A stretch of DNA of 16,586 nucleotides, taken from positions 1 to 16,586 of the forward strand of contig JAZRXE010000036.1 in the NCBI GenBank assembly GCA_045600065.1, written 5' to 3'. Below the pieces are notes generated by a model. The model did not search any database. It saw nothing but the letters and a program-made list of their open reading frames with translations, and was not told the DNA's origin. Below, in pieces: positions 1 to 8,800 of this stretch. The position numbers were made by a program, and so were the translations under genes. Position 1 is the first letter of the stretch; each line of letters starts with the position of its first letter. This DNA comes from RGIG2707 sp045600065. GTDB lineage: Bacteria; Bacillota; Clostridia; Peptostreptococcales; Anaerovoracaceae.

Positions 1-2
1 GT

Positions 3-221
3 AAAGCTGGAGCGCATAGAGGAATTATCCGCCAAGCCACAATGCGACTAGGGACACAGGGGGACGGTTCTTCTGGGACACAGGGGGACGGTTCTTCTGG
101 GACACAGGGGGACGGTTCTTCTGTGCTCTTGAATGGAAGACAGATTCATTCCACACACTCGTTTTATTATCAAAAAAAAGAGGACCTTGGCTCTTGCGAG
201 CACTTGGTCCTTCTTTTCTAA
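3..221 (+). CDS. Possible C-terminal end of a Y1-type (REP-associated) transposase, 5' end outside window
   Basis: Tentative partial gene. Plus-strand frame 3 is open from the window edge to TAA at 219-221. The first visible residues read KAGAHRGIIRQATMRLG. From memory this resembles the '(L/K)TGxxRGII(Q/R)KA' helix-turn-helix tail found at the extreme C-terminus of many Y1 (IS200-like, REP-associated tyrosine) transposases in Clostridia. The frame then runs through the tandem G-rich repeats, giving three GTQGDGSS peptide copies, and through the terminator hairpin, so the true C-terminus has probably been extended by repeat sequence. Such transposases typically have REP palindromes next to the gene, which fits the context. 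No catalytic residues (HUH motif, Tyr) are visible because they would lie upstream of the window. Only about 16 residues carry the signal, so this is a hypothesis. An alternative reading, frame 1, stops at 49-51. Confidence 0.35.
   Translation, partial: KAGAHRGIIRQATMRLGTQGDGSSGTQGDGSSGTQGDGSSVLLNGRQIHSTHSFYYQKKEDLGSCEHLVLLF
51..122 (+). repeat. Three perfect tandem copies of a 24-bp G-rich REP-like unit
   Basis: Units at 51-74, 75-98 and 99-122 are identical. Each begins GGGACACAG, continues with the core GGGGACGG and ends TTCTTCT. The third copy continues into GTGCTCTTGAA (123-133), which restores a CACAG...CTGTG palindrome and matches the reversed copy at 313-348. I remember the core ACACAGGGGGACGGTTCT as a recurrent dispersed palindrome in many Clostridia, commonly beside Y1/REP-associated transposases. 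The copies are seen directly; the family name is recalled and was not searched. Confidence 0.9.
172..217 (-). terminator. Rho-independent terminator of the surface-protein operon, possibly bidirectional
   Basis: Read on the minus strand, AGGACC (211-206) pairs with GGTCCT (186-181). An inner GCTC/GAGC stem (201-198 with 193-190) closes a GCAA tetraloop. CTTTTTTTT follows at 180-172. It lies about 140 bp beyond the stop codon of the second surface protein. On the plus strand the hairpin is followed by TCTTTTCT, and an A-run/T-run pairing (175-178 with 214-217) extends the stem. It could therefore also stop a plus-strand transcript coming from the possible transposase gene. Confidence 0.8.
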
Positions 222-262
222 AGATTTCTTTTTCACATTTCACCGGTTTTCTGTATTATCAA

Positions 263-288
263 GACACAGGGGGACGGGTCTTCTGTGC
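263..288 (+). repeat. Fourth, diverged copy of the G-rich REP-like unit
   Basis: The sequence reads GACACAGGGGGACGGG then TCTTCTGTGC, which is the same unit with one T-to-G change in the middle (GGGT for GGTT). It is standalone and carries its own CACAG...CTGTG palindromic ends, so it represents one complete imperfect hairpin unit, unlike the tandem copies at 51-98. Confidence 0.8.
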
Positions 289-312
289 ACCCGATATACC
301 AAGGAAGAGTTC

Positions 313-348
313 TTCAAGAGCACAGAAGAACCGTCCCCCTGTGTTCCC
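313..348 (-). repeat. Inverted copy of the REP-like unit, next to the surface-protein stop codon
   Basis: The reverse complement of 313-348 matches 99-133 over the whole length, from GGGA through the core ACAGGGGGACGGTTCT to GTGCTCTTGAA. The only difference is one extra A after GGGA. With the copy at 99-133 it forms a near-perfect 35-bp inverted repeat enclosing 134-312, including the terminator and the fourth copy. The element ends 8 bp beyond the TAG stop of the neighbouring gene (357-359). Confidence 0.85.
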
Positions 349-356
349 TGTCTTTG

Positions 357-3300
357 CTACAGTAGGCCTGCAAGTGCGGAAACGATGATAAGGAAGCTGC
401 CCAGCAGCGTGCTGCCCAGTGTGCCCCTGCCTCCGGTTGCAGGCAGATCGTACATATCAGAGGGCATATTTTCAATTGTTATCTGCGGATAGCAGGTGAC
501 CGATTTGATCTCGCTTCTGGTGGTGCATCCGGCATCCAGCAGCCTGTAGAATGAAACATTTGTATTTTTATTATTTATCTTCATCGGCCTGGTTATGTCG
601 GTAATGGCAAACTGGCTGCCGTTGAGCTCCGGTGTGGAAATGACAACGCTCTGACCTTCCGTATAGTTCTGATCTGCTGTCCAGGTGAAGGGTTTGTTAT
701 CATTCGGAGTTGTGCCGTCAAGGGTGTAATACACAGACAGCTCCGTGCCCGAAGCCACATTGCAGGGGAATGTAAAGGGGAAACTGAATATATTGCTCTC
801 ACTTCTCGGAGCCGTCACTGTGGAGGCTGTGGGCAAAGGGCTCATGTGATTGCCGCCGTTGACGGCATCAGTTATCTCGTATTCTCCTGGCGGCAGCGGT
901 ATAGAACCATTATTTCCGGCATAGATGGCAGTATATGTGGTCCCGACTGCATTATTGGGAGGCTTGATTTTGAACACCCCTGTCCCGATGTTGACAGGTC
1001 CGGAAACAGTGAGCGTCCAATCCTTATTCTTGTTTGCGTCATCCACCAGCACAGAAGCCTGCAGATAAACGGGATCCTGGGTACAGCAGCAGGAACCGGG
1101 AGCCGGATCATAGTTGGTGCTTATGTCATTAGTGATAGAGGTGATCTCGTATTCTCCGATGGGCAGCTTGGCAGGGCTGGTCAGTGTGGCCAGCGCTCCG
1201 GCAGCATAGTTTGCCTTGTTTGCGGTAAAGGAACCGTATGTATCCGGATCCGTACTTCTGTTCACATAATGTACCGTATATGTGGTTTTGTCGGCTTTTG
1301 CAGGCGCGTTGAAGAAAACATACAGACTTGCAGCGGTCTGCTTGCTGACTTCTCCGTAAAGGGGTTCGCCGACAAAGGCTGTATAGAACTGTCCGCTGCT
1401 GCTGCAGTAATCCACTCGGCTGATGTCTCCGGAATAAGCATTGCCGGAAACATCGGTCGCCAGATTTTCGATAGTACCGGTATAGGTAGTCTCGGCATTG
1501 TACTGTTGGGCGGTCGCGGGGATCAGTCCGGAGATGATATCCTCTCCGTTATATGTGTAATGCAGCTTCAGCTTCGTCGAAGCATCCGGCGATTTGTAAT
1601 CCGGCGTAAAGCTGTAATCCAGGAAGCCCTCGTATTCGTTATGATAATAGGCATCATTCTCGTATTGGGCCTTATAACCGGCCGGAACGAGCTCCTCTGC
1701 AGTATACGTTAAGACGACAGCCGTGCCGTCCACTGACTTCATCGCGGGAAGATCCGCCACATTCAACATCCAGTCATTTGACGAGCTCAATGTATAAATC
1801 GCGGCTGAACTACCGTCCAGCACGTATGTACCGAACTGATCTTTCAGCTTGAACTGTATCGTGTCAGGGTGAGAACCGCTGCCGCTCCACTTTTTTTCTA
1901 TATGGGCCGAGGTAAGGGAATCCTCACCGACAGCAATGATCCCCACATTGCCGGCCCGGGTCTTGGCAGTCACCGCAACCGGCGTCACGTCGTCATTGTG
2001 GAAGTTGACAGAGGTTGTCTGCGCAGGCAGAGGCGTAAATGTCAGCTTCAGCATAGCGCGGTAATTGCCTGCCGCATTGGGTGTGTAAAATGTACTGAGA
2101 TCAGGTCGTTCTCCCTGAAGCTGGCCATTTACCACCGACAAGCTGCCCAGATTCACAAGGGAACCATCGGGACGCTGCCATTGATAGCTGAGCTCGCCGT
2201 TGGTCTGGGCGTAATTGTTCATAAGATCCTCGATCTGATCGGGAATAGGATCGGCATCAAGATCTTCCAGATCCACCATGGTCCCTACAGGGACAGTCAC
2301 GGTATTCCCGTCTATAACACGGAAATCCAGAGGAACGTTTACCATTGGTGTATCCTTGCAGCCAACATAATAGTGCTCTGCAGGTTCGTCTGTCTTGTAA
2401 TGATAATAATCAGCTTGAGGTGTTCCCGTATTGGTATACACATTATTGCTGCCCAGGTAGTCCTCTCTGGCCTGTATGCCGAACACCAGCTCCAGCTTCT
2501 TGGTATTGTAGAGCTTGCCGAAATTGTGGCTCACTTCTGTAGTCTTATTAGCCTTCTTAACAACGCTGAAGCTCTGATGTGCAATAAAATCCGCATCCCC
2601 GCTGCCGGTGATCTGGCCCTTATCGTTGATGGTATTGTAATGAACATGCTGGGGCTCGTCGAAGCTCACGCTGAGCGAGGTCCAGTCAGACTTGGAGGGG
2701 GAAAAGCTGAAGGATGCATTGCTTACGGCAACGGTGTTTCCACTGCCATCCACGCAGCTGATCTGCTCGTTTTCTATGTCGATGACAGTCTCGTACATCA
2801 GGCTGCCGTCCTTGTTGAGCAATCTGGCATACACAAGCTCGGCAGTGTCAAATTCGAACTCCTTGCTTACGGTATCCTTCACGACAGGATCTTCTACGAA
2901 TTTGTCCTCCGCGATAATATCTAACTGCTTCTTGCCTCTCTCATTTTCCACGATGTCCACAAGGGCATCGAAAATGTCCTCCCTGCTTGTGGCAACATAC
3001 TTTTTGGTGAAGCCGTTTCCGGAAAACACACCGGAAACAGGATCAGCGCCGTAAGGAGTACCGTTGTTGGCTGCTATATCCAACCAGGACAGTATCCCGG
3101 TATTATAGGGTATACCATCATCGGTCCGAATGCCGTAAACGCTGTCCATGCCGTTGCTGGCAAAATCGCCCCATTCCAATTTACAATTGTAACCATCTTC
3201 ACCGTTAACATTCTCCGTGGGTCCGCCGATGATGACTATGCACTTTTGAATGTCCGAATACCTGATGTCGGCTCCGTACATATCCTTCCAGCCGGAAAGA

Positions 3301-5879
3301 TTGTTCGCAAGACCGGATACAGCCGTGGAAAAGCTGTCTTTGTCGTAATGTACATGCTCGCAGTTTCCGAATACGTCATATTCGGATAATGCCTGGCGCA
3401 AGACCGCGTAATTATTGCTTACATAGCAGGCATTGCCATCGGCATCCTTCGTGAACATTGAATACCATCCGTCATGCTGGACTTCTGTAACACCCATTAC
3501 GAGGTTATTTCCTTTATTCTGATTCTTAATGTATTCGATCAGATCGTACAGGGCCCATTTGAAGTCATAGATCGTTCCCAGCTCGGTAATTTCTCCGAGA
3601 GTACCTTTATCGGTCCCGTGGTATGATATTTGGCCATTGGCGTGCTCCATATCGAACATATACCAATTGGAGGATATCTCAAACAGCAGCGCTACCGGAG
3701 CATCGGCCTTTGCCTGTCCGTCTGCGATCAGATGGATATCGAATTTTCTTTCGATATTGGCATCTCCGGGTTCATCCGCCGTGGCGAACTTATCCAGCTT
3801 ACTTATAAAATTGGAATAATCGATACCGTCTTCCAAGAAGCTGTAGTCAAGGGCATCTATAGCTGCCTTTGTGGTGGTATGGAAGGATCCGTTGTCAGCC
3901 TTGGGCCATGTCAGGATCTCATCACCGTAGGTGCAGATCGCGCTCGTACTTGAATAAGAGCTTGCATTCGGATATGAAACACCGTCATAAGGATCGATAT
4001 GATCCATCGATTGCGCATCCGGATCGAACAGATCGTAAAGATAGAAGTTCCATTCACTGGCAAAGGCGGCCTTACCGGCAGCCTGAGCATCCGCGGCACT
4101 GCTTCCCTCGCTTATGGCTTTATCATAAGCCTCAACATAGGCCTTACACAGATGATTTTTATAGCTTTCCGCATCATAAAACGGAACATCCGGATTGGAT
4201 GCACTGCCTGCGTACCAGAAAGCCTTGGTGAATATCCCGCCATCTATGCGAAGGTCGTAAGATTTCCCGTTTCCGACTATGGCATTCAAATGAAGGCCGG
4301 TATCTGTATTTATGATGTTTACTGCCTGATCAAAATCATACTTTCTGGGGTTGACGAATGTCGGACCGGCTATAGACTTAAGGACCGATCCTTCGTAGAC
4401 ATAGCATTTCAGATCAGCACCGTATTCCGGGAGATCCTCGAAAGATGCAAATACAAGAGTGTCCGCGGTGCAGCCTGTGGCTTTCCATTCGTGATCCTCG
4501 TCCAGATAATACCATGCATAGGTATAGCTTCCGCTGCCCTCCACACTGATCTCAGCATCCGAGATATTGTTAATTCCGTAAGGCTCGGAGCTGATTATCC
4601 GGGCATCAGGCAGGGACTGATAGAATCCGAAGGCCGTAAGAAGCTGTGCCAGGGTGGGACTGCTTCCCAGTGCAGGCTGATGGAAATCATCGGTATAGCT
4701 TCCGGCAAGGAAGCTTTCAAATCCGGGCTTTACGGCTTCCGTAATGTTGAAAATATTCAGAGTTGGAGAATATCCGACATTGTTGTTGCCCTTGTAAGCC
4801 TTGATCCGGTAAATCCTGCCGACATTGGCTCCTGAAAGAGCTGATGAAGCCGTTAAGGTATACGAACCGGTTCCTGTTATGACTTTCGATGATGTGCTGT
4901 CATCGGTCCACGAGGTACCGCCGTCATCGCTGTATTGTATGATTGAAGTGTTATTCTCATTATTGTTTCCGGCACCGGTATTGCTTCCGTTCAGAGTCAG
5001 ACTGCTGATGACACCGCCTGCGCAGTCGAAAGCTGCCGAAGCTACTGATGCAGTTACAGCTTTTCCGGAACCGGGTATAGTATCCACCACGCCGAACAGA
5101 GAGCAGTGATCGGTCTCAAAGAACAGCTGACCGTCTTCGCCGAAAGCATTCATATCGGTCACGATCCCGCTTTGCTCGTCCACATGGAATACCAGCGCAG
5201 CCTCCGGGTCCCCGGAAATGCCGGTAAATGCGATGTTTATGGGGCCGTTAGGCTCTATTTCCTCTCCGTCCAGAAGAAGCTGAACATCAAATATGCGTAT
5301 GGAGCTGATCTCGTTTACGGATTCAGCCATGTACTCGCGAATAAGCTCCTCTGCGGATGCCGAGTCTGTTTCCACAGCTCTGATCCTGATCTGCTCCGGA
5401 TCAGCGTCGAAGGAATCGGGCAGAGCGAAGACCTCTATTCCGGTTGCCTCGTCTATGGCTGCTGTCAGAACATAGCTTCTGCAGGCCCTTGTATGGGTAT
5501 GCTCTTCCATGCTGCAGATAAGCACATCATCGGCATAGCAGGCATCTGTATGGCTATGCTCGTACATGTATCCGCACATGGTATCTATGAATTCCACCCT
5601 GGGAGAGAAGCAGCCCATGTCGTGCTCGTGCTCCGCAAGCCCGCATATAAGCGCGCCCTCCTGATCGTAGCATTCCTCTGTGTGGGTATGATCAATCATC
5701 CCGCACACGGCGCCCTCATCCTTTTCCATTGTAATTGCAGGCAGTATCAGTGCATAGGTTGTAATAAATACCGTCACGCACATAAGAAAACGCAGCACGC
5801 GCAGCCGGTTAAGGCGCTTTTTGTACGAGCGGTTAAGTCTGTTTATCTCAAATTGTACTCTTCTTTCAACATCTGCCAT
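357..5879 (-). CDS. Giant LPXTG surface protein with Cys/His repeats and a degenerate VWA-like domain (1840 aa)
   Basis: Predicted sortase-anchored cell-wall protein. Residues 1-27 are basic and amphipathic, followed by a hydrophobic signal segment (about 28-50, MCVTVFITTYALILPAIT). Four C-x4/5-H-x-H-x3-C repeats follow (Cys 59 to 133). A beta-rich domain (about 145-265) and a module shared with the upstream paralogue (about 290-420, SPTLAQLLTAF) come next. Residues about 710-975 look like a VWA domain, but the MIDAS DxSxS has become E734-I-S-S-N738 and the downstream Asp is Gly (IIGGPTEN). A CnaB-like domain begins near 1327 (KKWSG). Three related segments at about 1531-1586, 1646-1675 and 1711-1764 share a TTYTxxY...GEYEIT pattern. 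LPATG is at 1812-1816. The hydrophobic tail ends in GLL with no Arg/Lys tail, unlike the paralogue. The start lies 1 nt after the upstream stop (TAA-A-ATG), suggesting translational coupling. A role as adhesin or adhesin subunit is inferred; the ligand is unknown. Confidence 0.9.
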   Translation of the reverse strand: MADVERRVQFEINRLNRSYKKRLNRLRVLRFLMCVTVFITTYALILPAITMEKDEGAVCGMIDHTHTEECYDQEGALICGLAEHEHDMGCFSPRVEFIDTMCGYMYEHSHTDACYADDVLICSMEEHTHTRACRSYVLTAAIDEATGIEVFALPDSFDADPEQIRIRAVETDSASAEELIREYMAESVNEISSIRIFDVQLLLDGEEIEPNGPINIAFTGISGDPEAALVFHVDEQSGIVTDMNAFGEDGQLFFETDHCSLFGVVDTIPGSGKAVTASVASAAFDCAGGVISSLTLNGSNTGAGNNNENNTSIIQYSDDGGTSWTDDSTSSKVITGTGSYTLTASSALSGANVGRIYRIKAYKGNNNVGYSPTLNIFNITEAVKPGFESFLAGSYTDDFHQPALGSSPTLAQLLTAFGFYQSLPDARIISSEPYGINNISDAEISVEGSGSYTYAWYYLDEDHEWKATGCTADTLVFASFEDLPEYGADLKCYVYEGSVLKSIAGPTFVNPRKYDFDQAVNIINTDTGLHLNAIVGNGKSYDLRIDGGIFTKAFWYAGSASNPDVPFYDAESYKNHLCKAYVEAYDKAISEGSSAADAQAAGKAAFASEWNFYLYDLFDPDAQSMDHIDPYDGVSYPNASSYSSTSAICTYGDEILTWPKADNGSFHTTTKAAIDALDYSFLEDGIDYSNFISKLDKFATADEPGDANIERKFDIHLIADGQAKADAPVALLFEISSNWYMFDMEHANGQISYHGTDKGTLGEITELGTIYDFKWALYDLIEYIKNQNKGNNLVMGVTEVQHDGWYSMFTKDADGNACYVSNNYAVLRQALSEYDVFGNCEHVHYDKDSFSTAVSGLANNLSGWKDMYGADIRYSDIQKCIVIIGGPTENVNGEDGYNCKLEWGDFASNGMDSVYGIRTDDGIPYNTGILSWLDIAANNGTPYGADPVSGVFSGNGFTKKYVATSREDIFDALVDIVENERGKKQLDIIAEDKFVEDPVVKDTVSKEFEFDTAELVYARLLNKDGSLMYETVIDIENEQISCVDGSGNTVAVSNASFSFSPSKSDWTSLSVSFDEPQHVHYNTINDKGQITGSGDADFIAHQSFSVVKKANKTTEVSHNFGKLYNTKKLELVFGIQAREDYLGSNNVYTNTGTPQADYYHYKTDEPAEHYYVGCKDTPMVNVPLDFRVIDGNTVTVPVGTMVDLEDLDADPIPDQIEDLMNNYAQTNGELSYQWQRPDGSLVNLGSLSVVNGQLQGERPDLSTFYTPNAAGNYRAMLKLTFTPLPAQTTSVNFHNDDVTPVAVTAKTRAGNVGIIAVGEDSLTSAHIEKKWSGSGSHPDTIQFKLKDQFGTYVLDGSSAAIYTLSSSNDWMLNVADLPAMKSVDGTAVVLTYTAEELVPAGYKAQYENDAYYHNEYEGFLDYSFTPDYKSPDASTKLKLHYTYNGEDIISGLIPATAQQYNAETTYTGTIENLATDVSGNAYSGDISRVDYCSSSGQFYTAFVGEPLYGEVSKQTAASLYVFFNAPAKADKTTYTVHYVNRSTDPDTYGSFTANKANYAAGALATLTSPAKLPIGEYEITSITNDISTNYDPAPGSCCCTQDPVYLQASVLVDDANKNKDWTLTVSGPVNIGTGVFKIKPPNNAVGTTYTAIYAGNNGSIPLPPGEYEITDAVNGGNHMSPLPTASTVTAPRSESNIFSFPFTFPCNVASGTELSVYYTLDGTTPNDNKPFTWTADQNYTEGQSVVISTPELNGSQFAITDITRPMKINNKNTNVSFYRLLDAGCTTRSEIKSVTCYPQITIENMPSDMYDLPATGGRGTLGSTLLGSFLIIVSALAGLL

Positions 5880-5880
5880 T

Positions 5881-8800
5881 TTATATCAAATTCTTCTTCC
5901 GGTTTCTCATCAAGAACATTATACCATAAAGCAAAGCACCCGTCATAAGAGATATGCCTATAAATGTATAAGCCGCAATGCCTCTTCCTCCGGTAGCCGG
6001 AAGATCGTATATGTTGTAGTTTTTTATCCTGAGCTCAAAGCTGTCGTTAAAATCCACCGAAGCAAGCTCAGAGCTCGAAATCGTGATCCCCTGTGCGCTT
6101 ACGGTAAATATGACAGGATCTTCACTGCAGACAAAGCCCGAGGGTGCCTTGGTTTCATACAGGTAGTACACACCGGGACTGATCCCGCCCACGGTAGTCG
6201 GATGACTCTGATCCGAAACAAGGGGCGCGGAATTGATCTTTTCGAGATCGCTGCCGCTGCTGCCTGCCTGATTGAGCTTGCGGTAAAGATCGAATTCCGC
6301 TCCGCTCAGTGTACGCGAGCCCTTGCTATCTGTTTTAAGCAGCCTGAGCTCATATTCGGGAACCTGTACAACAGGTCTGGGGAAATTCTCGGGATAATAA
6401 TCTCCGCGCCTCCAGGATGCATGGGAATTATCTTCATCGTTCGAATAAAAGCCCGGCATTCCGGAGGATGTATTATGATCGGGATCATAGTCCGTGATCA
6501 GCTCTCTGTCAGCCGCCGTTCCGCCCGCGGGAATTTTGCCGATATCTCCAAGGGTACCGTTGTAGCCCTCACCGTAGACAGCCTTGTCCCGATAAGCAGC
6601 TTCGGTAAGCTGAACGGTAAAGGCAGCCTCCACCTTCATTTCACTGCTGAACACAACGCTGGGTTTAAATACGACATCCACGATTTTTTCAGTCAGATCT
6701 ATCCTGGTGTAAGCTTTGTCCGGGTTGGAGGGATCGGCCTCAGTTACCAGCAGATCGAGTCCCAGCTGTGTAAAGCCATCATCCTCGGTATAGAGATAAG
6801 GATAACAATCCGCATACGCTTCAGTATTGTAGCCCGGATCGGTAAGAGTGATCACGAACTCCGGATCCGAAACGAACTCTACGTAATCGCTGAGCTCGTC
6901 GGTCATACTGATACCGGAAAGGAATACTATTGTGTTAAAGCTTTCGGAAAGTCCGTCTATGCTGTTGCACTGGATGTAGCGATTGCAATCCCTGGTCGGG
7001 ACGTCCTTCTCGCCTGCCATGTATTTGAGTACCTCAGCCTTTTCACGGCGGGTATCTGCTTCTCCGGCAGCAGGCTCCGGTCCGTACTTTCCGTCGGTAT
7101 CCTCGGTAAATCCTATCGTATAGGTAACGACATCCGGATGTATCCCGGCGAATTCTTTGTATGCCCACTCGGTGAGCCAGAACATATCGAAATACTCTCC
7201 GATATGTTTGACTACGCCGCTCTTCAGCCAGTTTTCGACGGGAGAATAGTCATTAGTACCAGAGGTGCCCGGCTCCGGGAAAACAGGCCTGATGGTGTCC
7301 AGGAAAGGTGTAAACACATCGTTATCAATTTCACCGAAGGGCCAGCTCGCCCAACCGGGAACTTCGATATTCATGTTGCTGATCTTTGATACCGCCGGGA
7401 AATCCACCAGGAATGAACCGGGTATATAGTCATTGAGACCGGCAGGCGAAAAGCCATCGTCATCATAAAAGCTTGCGTCTTTTCCGATCAGATACGTCTC
7501 GCGGAACTTTTCCCTTCCACTGGATTCATACTGACCGAGAATCAACACTGTCCATACATGCTGTGCAAATGAGCTGCCATTTGTATTTGCCGAACCGTTT
7601 CCTATAGGAGTACTGCCAGAAAGTCCCCTCTGAAGGAATTTCCCGTCATCGTTTTCAGTATAGGCAATGGTAGGCTCGCCGTCAGAAAGGAATATCATGA
7701 TCTTCTTGGGTTCGACATAATCAGATCCCAAAGCAAGCTTTTCGGCAGCCTCCTTACGAGCCTCATCCTTCCATATCAGATCGGCGGTATACAGTGCCGC
7801 TGTGTAGTTCGTGGCGCCTTCGGGCATCATTTGGGAATCCTCAAGACCATAGATTATATGATCGGTTGTGTCGCCCCACTTGTGAATATACCGCCCGTCG
7901 GTATAACTGGAATCGTTGTCAAAGGTAAGAATGGCCAGATCGTTGTTTGGATCTGCAGCAAGGAATCTGCTGATAAAACCGTTATACTTGTCGCCGATCT
8001 TTTGCCCGTTAAGGGCGTCAAGAAGTATTTTCTGTCTTGAATCATCCGAAGGATCGGCATTGGTATTGTCTGCAGTACCTCCGCCCAGGGTATCCTTCAT
8101 TGAGCCGGACTTATCCAGCACCAGCAGCAGATCTACAGGCTGCTTTTCCGCTTCCAGGCTTATATAGAGCCTGTACAGATCGCTCATTCCGTCAGGAATA
8201 TTGCCCTCACTGTCTTCATTATCGCCCAGGTAATCGATCTTCTTGCTGATTTTGACATTGCTGTCTGCATATTCGACGGGATCCACAGTCCCGGGCTGGA
8301 CGGGATCGTATATTCTTGTATTGGTGATAGTTACGGAATAGTAACCGGGCAAAACTCCGGGGTTTGCTCCTTCGTCATATACTATATCGCTGTATTCGGT
8401 GCTGTAGCCTCTGACCCTGTTCTCGCTTACGGTATAGGAAACGCTGCCGTCCTGACCGACCTCGATGTTGCCGAATCTGCCTGTCCAGCCGTTGGAGTCG
8501 CTAAGGGTCAGATGATCCACGGGATCCTCTGTTCCGTTTTTGAACAAATATACGGTTATGGGGCTGTGGCTCTCCGAAGGCTCTGCTCCGCTCCAAACCT
8601 TGCGGACCACGAGAACCTCGCTGATATCCAGCTCGATAACATTGGCGGCATCGCCGGATGCGGCACTGTCCAATCCGTCAGCGCAGTAAACAGACGCCAG
8701 ATATTTGACTCTGTTATTTTCCACTGTTGCCACGGCACTTTCTGACAGCTTCACCTCCAGCATCAGAAGATCTCCGTCAGAGACGACACAATCGTCATCA

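Noticed and set aside
1..51. Plus frame 1 reading VKLERIEELSAKPQCD and stopping at 49-51
   Set aside because: It is plausible-looking but too short to judge. Frame 3 shows a better match to a transposase tail in a fitting context, so frame 1 was not annotated.
25..243. Minus-strand frame with repeated QKNRPPVS peptides
   Set aside because: The repeated peptide is just the reverse translation of the 24-bp DNA repeats. The frame has no homologous features and spans the terminator.
51..349. CRISPR array
   Set aside because: The units are directly abutting with no spacers, one is inverted, and no cas genes are present.
846..1712. Plus-strand open frame of 288 codons
   Set aside because: It lies entirely antisense to the second surface protein, has no recognisable motif, and its composition is what the reverse complement of that gene would give.
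357..5879. Amber (TAG) recoding to extend the second surface protein
   Set aside because: Codons after the TAG enter the REP-like repeat (QRQGTQGDGSS) and do not give a normal charged sorting tail, so TAG is taken as a true stop.
5821..7389. Plus-strand open frame of 522 codons
   Set aside because: It is antisense to the end of the first and the start of the second surface protein, both of which have clear domains and sorting or signal motifs. No family features are visible in the plus-strand translation.
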